DNA from: an uncultured Bacteroidales bacterium | GTDB taxonomy: Bacteria > Bacteroidota > Bacteroidia > Bacteroidales > Paludibacteraceae | NCBI GenBank assembly: GCA_900319005.1 | Contig: ONMV01000014.1 | Coordinates: 1-36,366 of the forward strand | Length of the DNA stretch: 36,366 bases | Reading direction: 5' to 3' | Part shown: positions 1-11,700 of the stretch, piece by piece | Layout of the letters: each line of letters begins with the position of its first letter | Numbering within the stretch: the stretch's first letter is position 1 | Position numbers and translations under genes: made by a program | Notes under the pieces: generated by a model | Databases searched by the model: none | What the model was told of the DNA's origin: nothing | The model's input: the letters and a program-made list of their open reading frames with translations, nothing else

Positions 1-125
1 GGTTGCAGAGCTGCAACGTGACACGCACGGTGACCACGCGAAGCGAGGCATGGCAGAAAGGCGACACCTCGGTAATCATCCAGACCAAGACCGTAGAGAC
101 GTATGATGCAAGCAAGAAACTCTAA
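1..125 (+). CDS. C-terminal end of an unknown protein (5' end outside window)
   Basis: An open frame read from base 3 gives 40 residues ending ...YDASKKL before TAA at 123-125. The piece is rich in Thr, Val and charged residues and shows no motif I recognise. It lies 98 nt upstream of the GTG start of the FGE-fold gene on the same strand. The gap holds no convincing promoter or terminator, so the two could be co-transcribed. Function unknown. Confidence 0.5.
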   Translation, partial: LQSCNVTRTVTTRSEAWQKGDTSVIIQTKTVETYDASKKL

Positions 126-190
126 TTATGTCACATCATAGGTTTATGATAAAATAAAGAAATCTAATGAGTTTGGCATAATTATTGTAG

Positions 191-218
191 AGAGTTTAGA
201 GTTAAAAGTACAGAGTTA
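191..218. repeat. Heptamer array upstream of the FGE-fold gene
   Basis: Four consecutive 7-nt units in register (AGAGTTT, AGAGTTA, AAAGTAC, AGAGTTA). The array ends five bases before the GTG start at 224, so it occupies the place of a leader or ribosome-binding region. Similar heptamer arrays occur elsewhere in the window. Confidence 0.6.
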
Positions 219-223
219 GAAAA

Positions 224-1555
224 GTGGATAAAAAAAGAAGCATATTTGGTATTGTAGCAATGTGGGCGATGATGACGATGGCGGTAGTTCCGGTGTCGGG
301 TAAAAAACGCCCTCATGTGCCTGATTCATTGCAGGTTATCAACATTGAAGTAAACGGTATTCCTATTCGGATGCATCGCGTAGAAGGCGGTTCATTCACG
401 ATGGGAGGCACCATCGAACAGACAGATCGGGATGTCTATACTGATAAGCCGGCTCATCTGGTGTTTTTGTCTCCTTATTACATTGCCGAGACAGAGGTGA
501 CTAATCAGTTATGGGCCGCGGTGATGCCGGAACGTGAGTCGTTGAGTCCGAGGGGATATCCTCAGCATCCTATTTCGTACGTAACATGGACTGATTGTCA
601 GGAGTTTGTACGTCGATTAGACAGTCTGACGGGCAAGCCTTTTCGCTTACCTACAGAGGCGGAATGGGAGTACGCAGCCCGCGGCGGCGCGAAGAGTAAG
701 AAACACCGTTATTCCGGTGGAGAAGAGCCGGATAGTGTAGGATGGACGAATCATTGTTCGGGCAACTGGACTCATCCTGTAGCCCGCAAGCATCCGAACG
801 AGTTGGGTCTATACGACATGACGGGCAATGTGAACGAATGGTGTGAAGACTGGTACGCGCCGTATAACTTAGGAACAGCTCCTAATCCGTGTGTACGCGA
901 TTCCAGCGAAGGAAGGATAGCCCGAGGCGGCAGTTATGACGACTGCATTGCCAACAGCCATCTGTCTATCCGTCGATGGTACACACCTGAGACAAGCCGC
1001 GGATATATCGGTTTTCGCGTAGCTTTCACGTTGCCGGATGACCCGATGATGCAGGTGGAAGAAGAGAAAGAGTTGCCGCTGACGAAAAAAGTGAAGGTAG
1101 GAGGCAAGAAATTGCAGTTCTATCTGGTGCCCGTTGAAGATCCGTATTATATATCGGATGAGATTACTGTGCAGTTATGGAAGAAGATGATGCGCAAGAA
1201 TCCGCCGAGTAAGATTAAGAGTGTGGCAGCAGGCATGCGTCCGTCGGATCGTATGATTTTTGCAGAGCGATGCAGTCGCGAAGCGAAGGAAGTGATGCGT
1301 GTGGCGAATGCGGAGAAAATCGTAACCGCCGTACAGCAGGGGTTGATCACGACCTCTAAAGCGGACGTGAGTGAGCGCGACAAGAACAAGAGCGTGCAAC
1401 AACTCCAGAAGAAGCGGAAGAACCGAAAGAAATTAACGCTACTAACAGAGTTAGTGGGTGTCAAATTGACGCAGCCGGATGATCCTGTGTTACTACAATA
1501 CAAGAAGGAGAACGACGAGAGCCGCCCGCTGAGAATGGTTATTAAGGTAAATTGA
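224..1555 (+). CDS. Exported FGE/sulfatase-modifying-factor-fold protein
   Basis: A protein of 443 residues with a GTG start. That start gives a good signal peptide (basic DKKR, hydrophobic stretch, small residues near 25); the next Met, residue 13, would cut into it. Residues about 50-275 form an FGE-sulfatase (formylglycine-generating enzyme-like) domain: GGSFTMGG, YYIAETEVTNQLW, FRLPTEAEWEYAARGG, GLYDMTGNVNEWCEDW, ARGGSYDDC and GFRVAF. The paired active-site cysteines of true FGE are not evident, since only one Cys follows the GGSY segment. A role in binding or structure, as for the FGE-fold gliding/T9SS lipoproteins GldJ and GldK, is therefore as plausible as catalysis; no lipobox is present. 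Residues about 290-375 look like a decayed second copy (YYISDEITVQLWKKMM), followed by a basic, Lys-rich tail. A terminator follows, separating it from the barrel-giant unit. Fold assignment is firm, function is not. Confidence 0.82.
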   Translation: MDKKRSIFGIVAMWAMMTMAVVPVSGKKRPHVPDSLQVINIEVNGIPIRMHRVEGGSFTMGGTIEQTDRDVYTDKPAHLVFLSPYYIAETEVTNQLWAAVMPERESLSPRGYPQHPISYVTWTDCQEFVRRLDSLTGKPFRLPTEAEWEYAARGGAKSKKHRYSGGEEPDSVGWTNHCSGNWTHPVARKHPNELGLYDMTGNVNEWCEDWYAPYNLGTAPNPCVRDSSEGRIARGGSYDDCIANSHLSIRRWYTPETSRGYIGFRVAFTLPDDPMMQVEEEKELPLTKKVKVGGKKLQFYLVPVEDPYYISDEITVQLWKKMMRKNPPSKIKSVAAGMRPSDRMIFAERCSREAKEVMRVANAEKIVTAVQQGLITTSKADVSERDKNKSVQQLQKKRKNRKKLTLLTELVGVKLTQPDDPVLLQYKKENDESRPLRMVIKVN

Positions 1556-1624
1556 TAATTTTTATCTCGCTTTGCTCTCTTGATTATTGAAAAAAGGGCA
1601 TTTTTTTAGAAAAAAAGAAAGAAA

Positions 1625-1659
1625 ATCGCGTACGCGCTTGCGTATGTGATTTTTTTTTT
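1625..1659 (+). terminator. Intrinsic terminator after the FGE-fold gene
   Basis: An 11-bp stem (ATCGCGTACGC with GCGTATGTGAT, two G-U pairs), loop GCTT, then nine T residues. It lies 70 nt after the FGE-fold stop codon. Its right arm overlaps the -33 element of the next promoter. Confidence 0.75.
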
Positions 1660-1668
1660 GTAATTTTG
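1637..1668 (+). promoter_or_regulatory. Promoter of the barrel-giant transcription unit
   Basis: CTTG at 1637-1640, 20 nt, then TAATTTTG at 1661-1668, fitting the Bacteroidota TTTG/TAnnTTTG pattern. The extended -33 region (CTTGCGTATG) resembles TTTGCATAT in other promoters of the window. It is nested in the preceding terminator. Confidence 0.65.
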
Positions 1669-1718
1669 CCGCCGGTTTTACTATACTATTAACAAACTGA
1701 ATAAAAAAAATCAAAAAT

Positions 1719-2735
1719 ATGCAGAAGATGCACGCACACACGAGCACGTATATTGCAAGAACAATGCTTGCTTTGATGCTCTTATTGACAACCCTTCCCT
1801 CTTGGGGTCAGTACCGTCGCCGCGGTGGATTAGCGGCCGGTGATCATTATCACTTCGGGTATGTAAGCGGTCACGTAGGATACTCGATGTTAACGATGCA
1901 TGCGGTAGGAGTGATGCCGGCAGGCGACGTAGGCGGAGGTGTCGGATTCGGATACGAGTACCGCAACAGCGGACTATGGGCGAACTTCGGCTTGCAGTTG
2001 AGTTTCCATCGTTCTTCCTTGCAACGTGATCCGTATAGTACGTACACGCATAACACCGATCCCAACTACGATCCGTTCACCGATAAGAAGTATGAGCCGT
2101 ATATCGGTCAAGACGTACAGGGAAAAGCTGCGTTGTTTATCTATGACGTGAATCAGACGGACAAGATAGAATGGAACTTCCTCGACATACCTATCCTAAT
2201 AGGTTATTATACGCATGGTTTCCATATAGGAGCCGGTCTGAAGTTGAGTTACGCGTTAAGTGCGCGTTCCTACACACGCGGTTCATACGAATTAAAGGCA
2301 ATGAATCAAGACTATTATAACTCGACCAACCCCGTTATATTCCAGAACAAGCCGGAAGTAGGTTATACTACCTATCCCATCCAGAGCAACACCCAGACTA
2401 ACCGTCTGAACATTGGTGTAGGTCTCATAGGTGAGATCGGTTATGATTTACTCTCTTCCGCTCCATTTAACAGCCGTATATGTCATGTGCTGAAACTGAG
2501 TTTTTATTTCGAATACGGATTGAACAATCTGGCAAAAGGCAACGAATCGACGATGCGTTCGATAGAGGTAAACCCATTAGATGTGCGCCAAGCGACGATC
2601 AACCCATACTTGAATACGATAGACAGCCCCTCACGCACAGTTCCTTTCTTTGCAGGTGTGAAAATAACCTATATGATCGGAGGCAGTAGGACCGCACGTT
2701 CGGGCTTCCATCACGGATGTATGTGCTATAATTAA
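1719..2735 (+). CDS. Outer-membrane beta-barrel protein
   Basis: A protein of 338 residues. It starts with a long signal peptide (residues 1-31, hydrophobic LALMLLLTTLPSWGQ). The mature part alternates short amphipathic, aromatic- and glycine-rich strands with polar loops, as in the porin-like outer-membrane barrels of Bacteroidota (PorT/OMP_b-brl type). Clear strand signatures are GGGVGFGYEYR, FLDIPILIGYYTHGFHIGAGLKLSY, NIGVGLIGEIGYD and PFFAGVKITYMIGG. An alternative ATG lies three codons downstream. It is the first gene of a unit whose second gene, 36 nt on, encodes the giant surface protein. Giant T9SS adhesins often travel with an outer-membrane partner (SprB with SprF), so a role in anchoring or exporting the giant protein is a reasonable inference. 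It does not look like a PorP/SprF family member by eye. Confidence 0.75.
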   Translation: MQKMHAHTSTYIARTMLALMLLLTTLPSWGQYRRRGGLAAGDHYHFGYVSGHVGYSMLTMHAVGVMPAGDVGGGVGFGYEYRNSGLWANFGLQLSFHRSSLQRDPYSTYTHNTDPNYDPFTDKKYEPYIGQDVQGKAALFIYDVNQTDKIEWNFLDIPILIGYYTHGFHIGAGLKLSYALSARSYTRGSYELKAMNQDYYNSTNPVIFQNKPEVGYTTYPIQSNTQTNRLNIGVGLIGEIGYDLLSSAPFNSRICHVLKLSFYFEYGLNNLAKGNESTMRSIEVNPLDVRQATINPYLNTIDSPSRTVPFFAGVKITYMIGGSRTARSGFHHGCMCYN

Positions 2736-2740
2736 TATTT

Positions 2741-2768
2741 CAGATTTAAGATTTCAGAGTTAGGTTAG
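2741..2768. repeat. Heptamer array before the giant gene
   Basis: Four loose 7-nt units (CAGATTT, AAGATTT, CAGAGTT, AGGTTAG) fill most of the 36-nt gap and end three bases before the ATG at 2772. The placement matches the array before the GTG at 224. Confidence 0.45.
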
Positions 2769-2771
2769 AAT

Positions 2772-5700
2772 ATGAAACATTATCTCTATAGAATGTTAAG
2801 CTGCGTGTTGCTGATAGCTGCAGCAGTAGTGAATGCAGACGCGAGTATCCATTACGATACTCCGATGAAGTACAAACTCTGTATGGGCGATACCATATTC
2901 ATTGACGAGGTACGCGTAGTCAATGACACGATATGGTATGACACAATTGTGTCCTCTACTCCCCCGAACGCGAACGACACGTTGATACGCACGACGGTAG
3001 TGAACAAGTTCCCGACCTTTTTGAAGGTTGAGACGGAACGCCGTATCGAGCGAGGAGGCGAACCGTTTACGTGGCATGGCATAGAGATCAGCAAAGCCGG
3101 CATGTACGAGAAGATCTACAAGTCGGTACACGAGTGCGACAGTATCTACCAAGTTCGTGTACGTGAACGCGTGGAGACACACGTGACGGACACGTTGTGT
3201 TTGGGAAGTACCAAGACGTTTGGTAATCAGACACTTACGAAGCCGGGTATCTACCGCGACAGCTTGCATTATGCGGACTACGACTCGATCACTATCCTGT
3301 CGTTGATCGGTCATATGCCGGACACTATTCTGTCTGACATCCGTATTCCTGAGGGGACGCAATTCGAATGGCAAGGCGAGGTTTACGAGACGCAGGGCAT
3401 CTATGACAAGGTGTTCACGGGCCGTTTCGGTTGCGACTCATTACAGCGCTTAGTGCTGACGGTTTACCATGTCGATACGATAGACACGACGGTAGTGGTA
3501 TGTCCCGGCGAGTCGTTCACATGGCATGGTCATACAGGCGGCGAGACGCATGTGTATGAGTTCCCGGGAGTACGGGAGAACGGCGACCAAGTATGGTATC
3601 GTTTGGATCTGACCGTCAAACAGATGGTTCGCGTAGATACGACGTTTGTAATCTGCGACGACGAGACGGTCTATTTCAACAACAAGACATATGCCAACGC
3701 AGGCGAATACGACGACCAGTACACATGTGACACGCTGTACAAGGTGACGGTGATCAAACACCCGACGAAGTTACATGTACAGACGGGTATGCTGGATCGG
3801 ACCAATCCGTACTACTGGCGGTATGAGTTAGACGGCGTACAGTATGTAGATACGATCCTCGTAGCCGGCACGTACGAGCACCGCACGCATGATCCGGAGA
3901 CAGGATGTAACGAGATTTACCGTTTGATCTTGACGAAAGACGAGACGAGCTATCATTATGTGCTTGACACGACGATATGCGAGAACGATTATTACGAATG
4001 GCGTGGCAAGAAAGGTCTGAACCGTCAAGGTATCGGAACGACGACGCACTATTTCGACCGTTACCGTACTATCTCGGATCAGGACAGTATCTATGAGTTG
4101 ATCTTGCGTGTACAACCTGTTCCGCGCACATCGACTACGATAAAATTCTGTGGATCAATCGAATGGAACAACCAGACAATTACTGAAACGACGATTTTTG
4201 TAGATACATTAACTTCGATTCAGTATCATTGCGACTCGATTGTAACGACCATTCTGTCGAAAGGTATTCCTTTCCACAAGCACGACACGGCATCTATCCG
4301 CCCGGGTGAGACGTTAGAATGGCGTGGTCAGCTGATTACGACGGACGGTTTATACAAAGATTCCTACAAGACAGCAGCCGGCTGCGACAGTATCTACAGT
4401 ATCGGCGTTGGTTTGGAGGAGGTTCCAGTAGCTACACCGACGCGTACGTGGTATGAGTCGATCTGCGAAGGAGACTTCTACCCGTGGGAGGCAGACAAAC
4501 AGAAATACTTCAATTCCGGCACATATGTAGATACCGTATGGAAGAACGGAGACAGAGCGCAAGGACTTGATTCTCTGCATATTCTGCATTTGACGGTTAA
4601 TAAGAAATACGAGAAATTAGAGCGTATCACGTCGCATTCTTTCCCGACGACGTACCGTGGTCACGAGTTTGCCAATCCGGGTGAGAGCTACACGTTCAAT
4701 TACACGTCAGCAGGCGGTTGCGACAGTTTGATTACGGTAGTAGCCGAGTTCGAGATTTCGCAATTTGAGGAGACGGTAGTGATCTGTCCGGGCGAGACAT
4801 ATGTATGGGATTGGGATGATCAAACATACAGAGAATCCGGACGTTACCACAAGACGATTACAGACGTTAACGGTAAAGACAGCGTCGAGCACATCCTGAA
4901 TCTGACGGTTCGCAGCATCCCCGACACGTACATCAAAAAGACGATTTGTAAGGGCAGCAGTATTACTTTCGGCGACCAGACCTTAAGCGAGAGCGGCAAT
5001 TACACGTACACGTACCATGTAGAGGGTTGCGACAGTGTTGTTCATCTGGCACTCAATGTGGTTAATCCGGACACCATCCGTTACGTGAAGAGCATGAATC
5101 CTGGCGAGAAATACACCTGGCATGGCGTGACGTATCAGGAGACGGGTATTCACTATTTCTACGGGACGAACCGCTTAGGTTGCGACTCGATAGAGATACT
5201 GCAATTAACTATCAATCATGTAGATACGATAGACACAGTAGCTGTCATCTGTCCGAATGAAGTGCCGTTCAAATGGCATAGCATCACCGCCAGTCAGAGC
5301 GGTTTATTCACGGGAACGGAAGAGCGCGCCGGCGTGACGAGTTACTACCGTTTGCAGTTACAGGTGAAGGAGATGCAGTACAAAGACACTACGTTCACTA
5401 TATGTAACGACCAGACGGTGACATACATGGGCACGACTTACAACGAGAGCGGCACATTCGCTAACCAGATTGCTTGTGACACGATCGTTAATGTACAGAT
5501 TCTCAAGCATCCGCAGGTGGTTTATGAGAGCCGCGGAACGGTAACCGACGATCACGGCTTCTACTGGACATACTGGAAAGACGGCGTAAAACACGAGCAT
5601 GAGTTGTTCAACAATGCGGGTACGTACGAGTACACGAGCGAGAATCCGGAGACGGGCTGTAACGACATTTACCGATTGATCTTGACGAAAGACGAGAACG

Positions 5701-8700
5701 AGTACCATTTCAAAGAGGAGCTGACGATTTGCGAAGGAGATGATTTCGAATGGCATGGTTTGGGCAACCTGAGCAGCATCGTCGGAACGAACACGTATCA
5801 TGTTGATTATAAGACACATGCAGGTAAGGACAGTACGTTTGAGTTGACGCTGACGGTAATGCCGGTAGAGCGCACGGTACGTACGATCACTTTCTGCGGC
5901 GAGACGAGTTGGAAAGGCAAGAGCTATACTAACTCCGCTGTTGTTTATGACACTATCTCGATGCCGACCGGCTGTTACCGCATCGAGCGCATCAATTTAG
6001 ACAAGGCACAATCGTATTATTTCACGGAGTCAAAAGAGTGGCCTCAAGGCAAGGTGCTCATCTGGCATGGTCAGAACATTACGACGGACGGCGTTTATTA
6101 CGACCGTCAGACGACCGTTCAAGGTTGCGACAGTATCTATGAGTTGACGGTAACAATCATCCCTGCGGCTCCCGAGAGCAACCAGTATGCGGAAGAGCTA
6201 TCCGCTTGTGAAGGCGATACGATTCATTGGCGTGGCAAGGATATATGGCGTAGCGGAACGTATGTCGATACGGTTTGGGCAGACGGCAAACTGAAAGTGG
6301 ATTCGATCTTCACGTTGAGTTTCACGGCATGGCCTGCTCCGAAAGACACTATCTACGAGCACTTATATACTTGTAACGACGGCGGTGTGATCCGCTATAA
6401 CGGCAAAGACTACATGCAGAACGATACCGTTGTGACCAAATACCATACTATCCACGGTTGCGACAGTATCGTAAAGACCTATCTGCATTTCAACGAGGCG
6501 TTGTTCTTACGCGACACCGCGCGCGTAGCAGAGAACACTCTACCCTATGCTTGGACTCCGACAGGAACAGACACAACGATCTACCTGATGGAGCCGAAAA
6601 CATACCAATTCAAGCGCAAGACGAACGGAGGATGCGAGAACGTATGGGAGTTGTTCTTCGAGGTTTATCCTGTATTTATCTACCGCGACTCGGTAGCAGT
6701 CTGTGAAGGCGACCTGCCGTATTATTGGGAGAAAGGTCCGATTGAGCACCGTGCTGATCCGTTGAGCGCAGAAGCAAACACGACACGCGAGGTATCGTAT
6801 AGCTACAAGCGCGTAGGAACAGGAGCCGACAGCGTATATATCCTGAAACTGACTATCTTACCTCAGATCAAGAAAATAGAGCAACACTATTTCTGCGAAG
6901 GTGAAGAAGTCAGCATCTATGGAAAGTCGTATCACTTGAGCGGTTCTGATGCAGTAGTACGCGACACTATTATGCGTCCTAATCCGGAGGTAGCGGGTTG
7001 CGACAGTATCATCTATTTAGAGATATACCAAAACCCTGTGAACCGCGTGACCAAAACAGTCATCATGCATATCGGCGACACGATCTTCTGGGAAGGCGAC
7101 ACCATTACCGAACTGATAAGCAAGACATACACCAACACCGACGAAACAGATCCTGTCACAGGTTGCTCTATCATCAAGCAGTTACGAGTAGTAGCAGAGC
7201 AGCGAACGACAGCAACGGGATGTGAGTCAATGCTGCCGTACACCGATTGGCGTTACCCGATACAAACAGCGGGGCTTCACACCGATACCACAAGAGAAAA
7301 TGGTTTTATCACCGGTTTCTACACCTTGGATTTACGAATCGATACCGTTCCGACGCGAACGATACGCGAGTACGTATGCGCAGGTACGCCGCGCACGATA
7401 AATAATAAGGTATATGGAGCTGATCCTGCTCAGAACGGACAAATGTTCCGAGATACTATTCTCGATTGGCCAAGCTCCACCTCTGTATGCGACAGTACGA
7501 TTTATTACGAGATCTACGTATCCGGTCCAACCGAGCAAACCGAGACCAAAGTGATTCGTGAAGGCGAGATGATTGAATGGGAAGGTGATACCATCACAGA
7601 GGTAGCGACCAAAACCTATAAACATATCACGTACGATCCTGTAACCAATTGTGAAATAACTCATTACCTGAATGTTATAGCAGAAGACCGATTAGTCATC
7701 AATGATTTCTGCGCACTGGATACACCGTACGTTTGGAGCTATAATAACAAGAAATATTACACCACAGGAGTTTACACCGACACGACCTACGAGAACGGCT
7801 TTATCACCCGTTTCTATACCCTTGACCTGACCGTCAAGAATCCAGAGGAGAAGACTATCTTCCTGAAGGGATGTATCGAAAAGGGCGGTGTTACGTTCTT
7901 GGACAAGGTGTATCTGAACGATACAATTGTCAGCGACACTTTGAATTGCGACACGGTCTATACGATTCATGTCAATATACATCGCGCCGAAACGGTATAT
8001 CTCAATGATACAATCTGCGAGAACGACCTACCGTATATCTTAGGCCGTCAGAATCCGGATACCATCTGGACGGAAGATGCGAACCCGTATTACCACTCAG
8101 ACACCACCGCTTACGGATGTGACTCGACGGTAGTATTGACCCTGCATATTACCCCGACACTCGGCAAGAATGACTCCACCTTCATCTGCGAGGACGAGAT
8201 AGCCGAGCATCCGGTAGTGTTGGGCAACCTGACTAACCCGTGGTTTGATACCAAAGAAGGCGGTAAATACCACGGTAAATGGGAAGGCAAATGGACGGGT
8301 GTCAAGTACACAACAGACACTATCGTATGGGATTGCAACCATGAGTATTTCCACCATATTATCGTTCGTCCGCGTCAGAAGACGATTCCTGAAGTGGAGT
8401 ATAGCATCTGTAAAGGCGACTCCGTTCAACCATTCTGGCCGCACAACCCGATTTGGGTGAAGACCGATACCGTCATTTATGACACGATACCGAACATCAA
8501 TCCGTTCGAGGACATCAAACATGGCGGAACGGTTCATAACGATCGTGCATATGTATGCGACAGCATCACAAAGTGGACTTTCCATCTGACGGATACCGTT
8601 CATGAACACCTCTATAAACATATTCGCGAAGGCGAGACCTATGTCTTCAACGACAGTATCCTTGCTACCACAGGCGTTTACGACTCTATCGGCAACTACA

Positions 8701-11700
8701 CTACGATGGATTCGGCGCACAACTACTGCAAAGCATACTATCATTTGCACCTGACGGTTCATCCGGTATATCGTATGATTGATACGCTTGAGCTCTGCGA
8801 GCGGGCGTATAAAGAAGTCGCTTACGAGATGACGACTGCGGACGACTCGACATACACGTTCAAGTTCACAACTCCGGAGAAAGACACCGCGATCCTTGTG
8901 CTGAAAGACTCGTTGATGCACCCGTCATATCAACATTACGACCACTACTACACCTTGGTAGTATTCTATCGTCAGGAGTACTTCACGCAGTTGTACGACA
9001 CGATATGCGAAGGCGACTCCCTGCGGTTCGATATCCATCACCGCAACAATACATTGGAACAACGGTTCTTGAAAGTCAAAGGTATTTACTACGATACGAT
9101 CCCGGCTTTGAACGGTTGCGACAGTATCATCCAATTGTACTTTGAGACCCGCGACAGTATCCCGACAACCTATTTGGAGAAGACTGTTTCTGATCGTGAG
9201 TTGCCGTATATTTGGACTAACTCATGGTACGAAGAAAACGTTCGTCAAGACTCCACGATGGAGCTTCGCGAAACCGGTATCTATCAAATCACGATGCCGA
9301 ACCTACATGGTTGCGACAGTACGATCGTCATGCACTTCACCGTTCATCAGACGCACGTCTTCCGCGACACGATCACGGTCTGCGCTCCGGTGAACAGAAC
9401 GCTGTCTCATATATGGGATTTCGAGCCAAACTACGAGCAGTTCTTCACCGTTCCTGATCACGATGTAGATACCACGTACGAAGACACACTGGTGACTCGC
9501 ATCATCAACGACAGTATCTATCATTTGTATGTACACTACCATGTAGAGGATTCGACGATTATTAATGCCACTATCTGCGAAGGCGACTCGATGCGATTCG
9601 GTCTGTCACGACTGAATATGCCACGTTTCCTCAAAACTCCTGGCACTTATCGCGATACGCTGGTACGTCATGACAACAGTTGCGACAGCATCATCGTACT
9701 GCGACTCAATGTCTATCCGCGTTATTTCAACGACTCAACCAAACACATCGCAGATGTTGACACGCCATATGTCTGGATCCATAAGCAAGGCGGACAAGAG
9801 ATAGCACGCGACTCGCTATACACCCCGGGTAATTATGAATATATCTATAAGAGCCAATTCGGTTGCGACAGCATAGACAGTTTACATCTCTTTATCCACA
9901 AGACCTATCACATACACGACGATACCATCAACATCTGTTACAGCGAGACACCGTTCACATGGCGAGAGTTGAACAACATCACAGAGACAGGCAATTACGA
10001 GAACCGCAGACAGACCACCGAGGGTTACGATAGTATCTATTACGTACATATCAATGTTTGGAAGCAGATTTATGACACAATTCAAGCATCCATCTGCGAA
10101 GGCGACTCGATGCGCTGGGGTCTTACTAAGACCAACAAACCGCGATTCGTTTACAACGCAGGTCTGTACAATGATACGCTTGTTTCCAGCCGCGGTTGCG
10201 ACAGTATCCTTGTGCTGAATCTCAATATCTTCCCGCGTTACTTCAACGATTCGACCAAACACATCGCTGATGTAGATACGCCGTACGTATGGATTCACAG
10301 ACAAGGCGGACAGGAGATCGCACGCGATTCGTTGTATGCAGCAGGAAGATACGGATACCGCTACGAGTCATCGTTTGGTTGCGACAGTATTGACAGCCTA
10401 ACTCTTGTTATTCATCCGACCTATCTGTTCAAAGACACCGTCACCATCTGTTACGACCAAACGCCGTACACATGGTACAACGCCGATCAGACACAGATAT
10501 TCCAAGAAGGTATCTACGAGACAGGCACCTATATCAAACGTCTCCAGACGCATGACCTATATGATAGCACGTACGTACGCTACGTACGCGTGATACCGGT
10601 TATCCATGATACTATTCGTCATGCGATGTGCGAAGGAACAGACTACCTGTTCAACGGTGTACGCTATTCTGAAGGAGGCTCCTATACCGACACACTCGTT
10701 TCCTACTACGGTTGTGACAGTATCGTGACTTTGATCCTGACTGTCAATAAACCCGTTTATGTACGTATCCCTGCAGATATCTACGAAGGCGAGAGTTATC
10801 TGTTCTACGGTCAGCCGTACACCACTTCGGGAACCTATCGTCATTACAGTCTGACACCGGAAGGATGCGATTCGATTGCAGAACTGTTCCTTACCGTTCA
10901 TCCGCAGATAGACACGACAGTGACCATCTGTAAGAGCGAGTTGCCATACACATGGGTTCATAAATGGAGCGGACAGGAACGACTACTCTACTCGCCGGGT
11001 ATCTACCGAGACGACACGACCGTAGTCAATGACCAACGCACCTTCTACACCTTACAACTCGTAGTCAACGAACCGCTATACGACACTATTCGCGCTTCGA
11101 TCTGTCAAGAAGAGAATGACTTCTACGAGTTCCATGGACAACGATTGACTACCACCGGTATTTACCGCGACACCATAACAGCCTCTAACGGATGCGACAG
11201 CATCACCACCCTATACCTCACGGTGAACAAGCCGTACTACAACTACATTGAGCGTCACATCGTGGAAGGTCAATCGGTAGAAGTACTCGGCAAAACCTAT
11301 AGCAACGACACTCTGGCAACGTTCAAAGGACTGACACCTGCCGGTTGCGACAGCATCACAGACATACGTATCATCATGCATCCGCTGGTTGACACGACCG
11401 TTATCGTCTGCTCGAATGATCTGCCTTATCGCTGGATTAATAAGTGGAACGGTCAGGAGACCCTCCTCTATGCAGCAGGTCTTTACCGCAACGATACCAC
11501 GATGGTGAACGGCAAGCCGATGTACTACGGATTGCAACTCATTATTAACGATCCTATTCACGACACGATCCGTCATGCTATGTGCGAGGGTGCAAGTTAT
11601 GAGTTCAAAGGTAACACCTATTACAAGGCAGGCATCTATCGCGACACACTGACAGCTACGAATGGTTGCGACAGTATCGTTACTTTGATCTTGACCGTTA

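Noticed and set aside
126-223. Promoter or hairpin in front of the FGE-fold gene
   Set aside because: A 6-bp ATCATA/TATGAT hairpin and a lone TTTG at 172 are present, but no TAnnTTTG at the right spacing; too weak to call.
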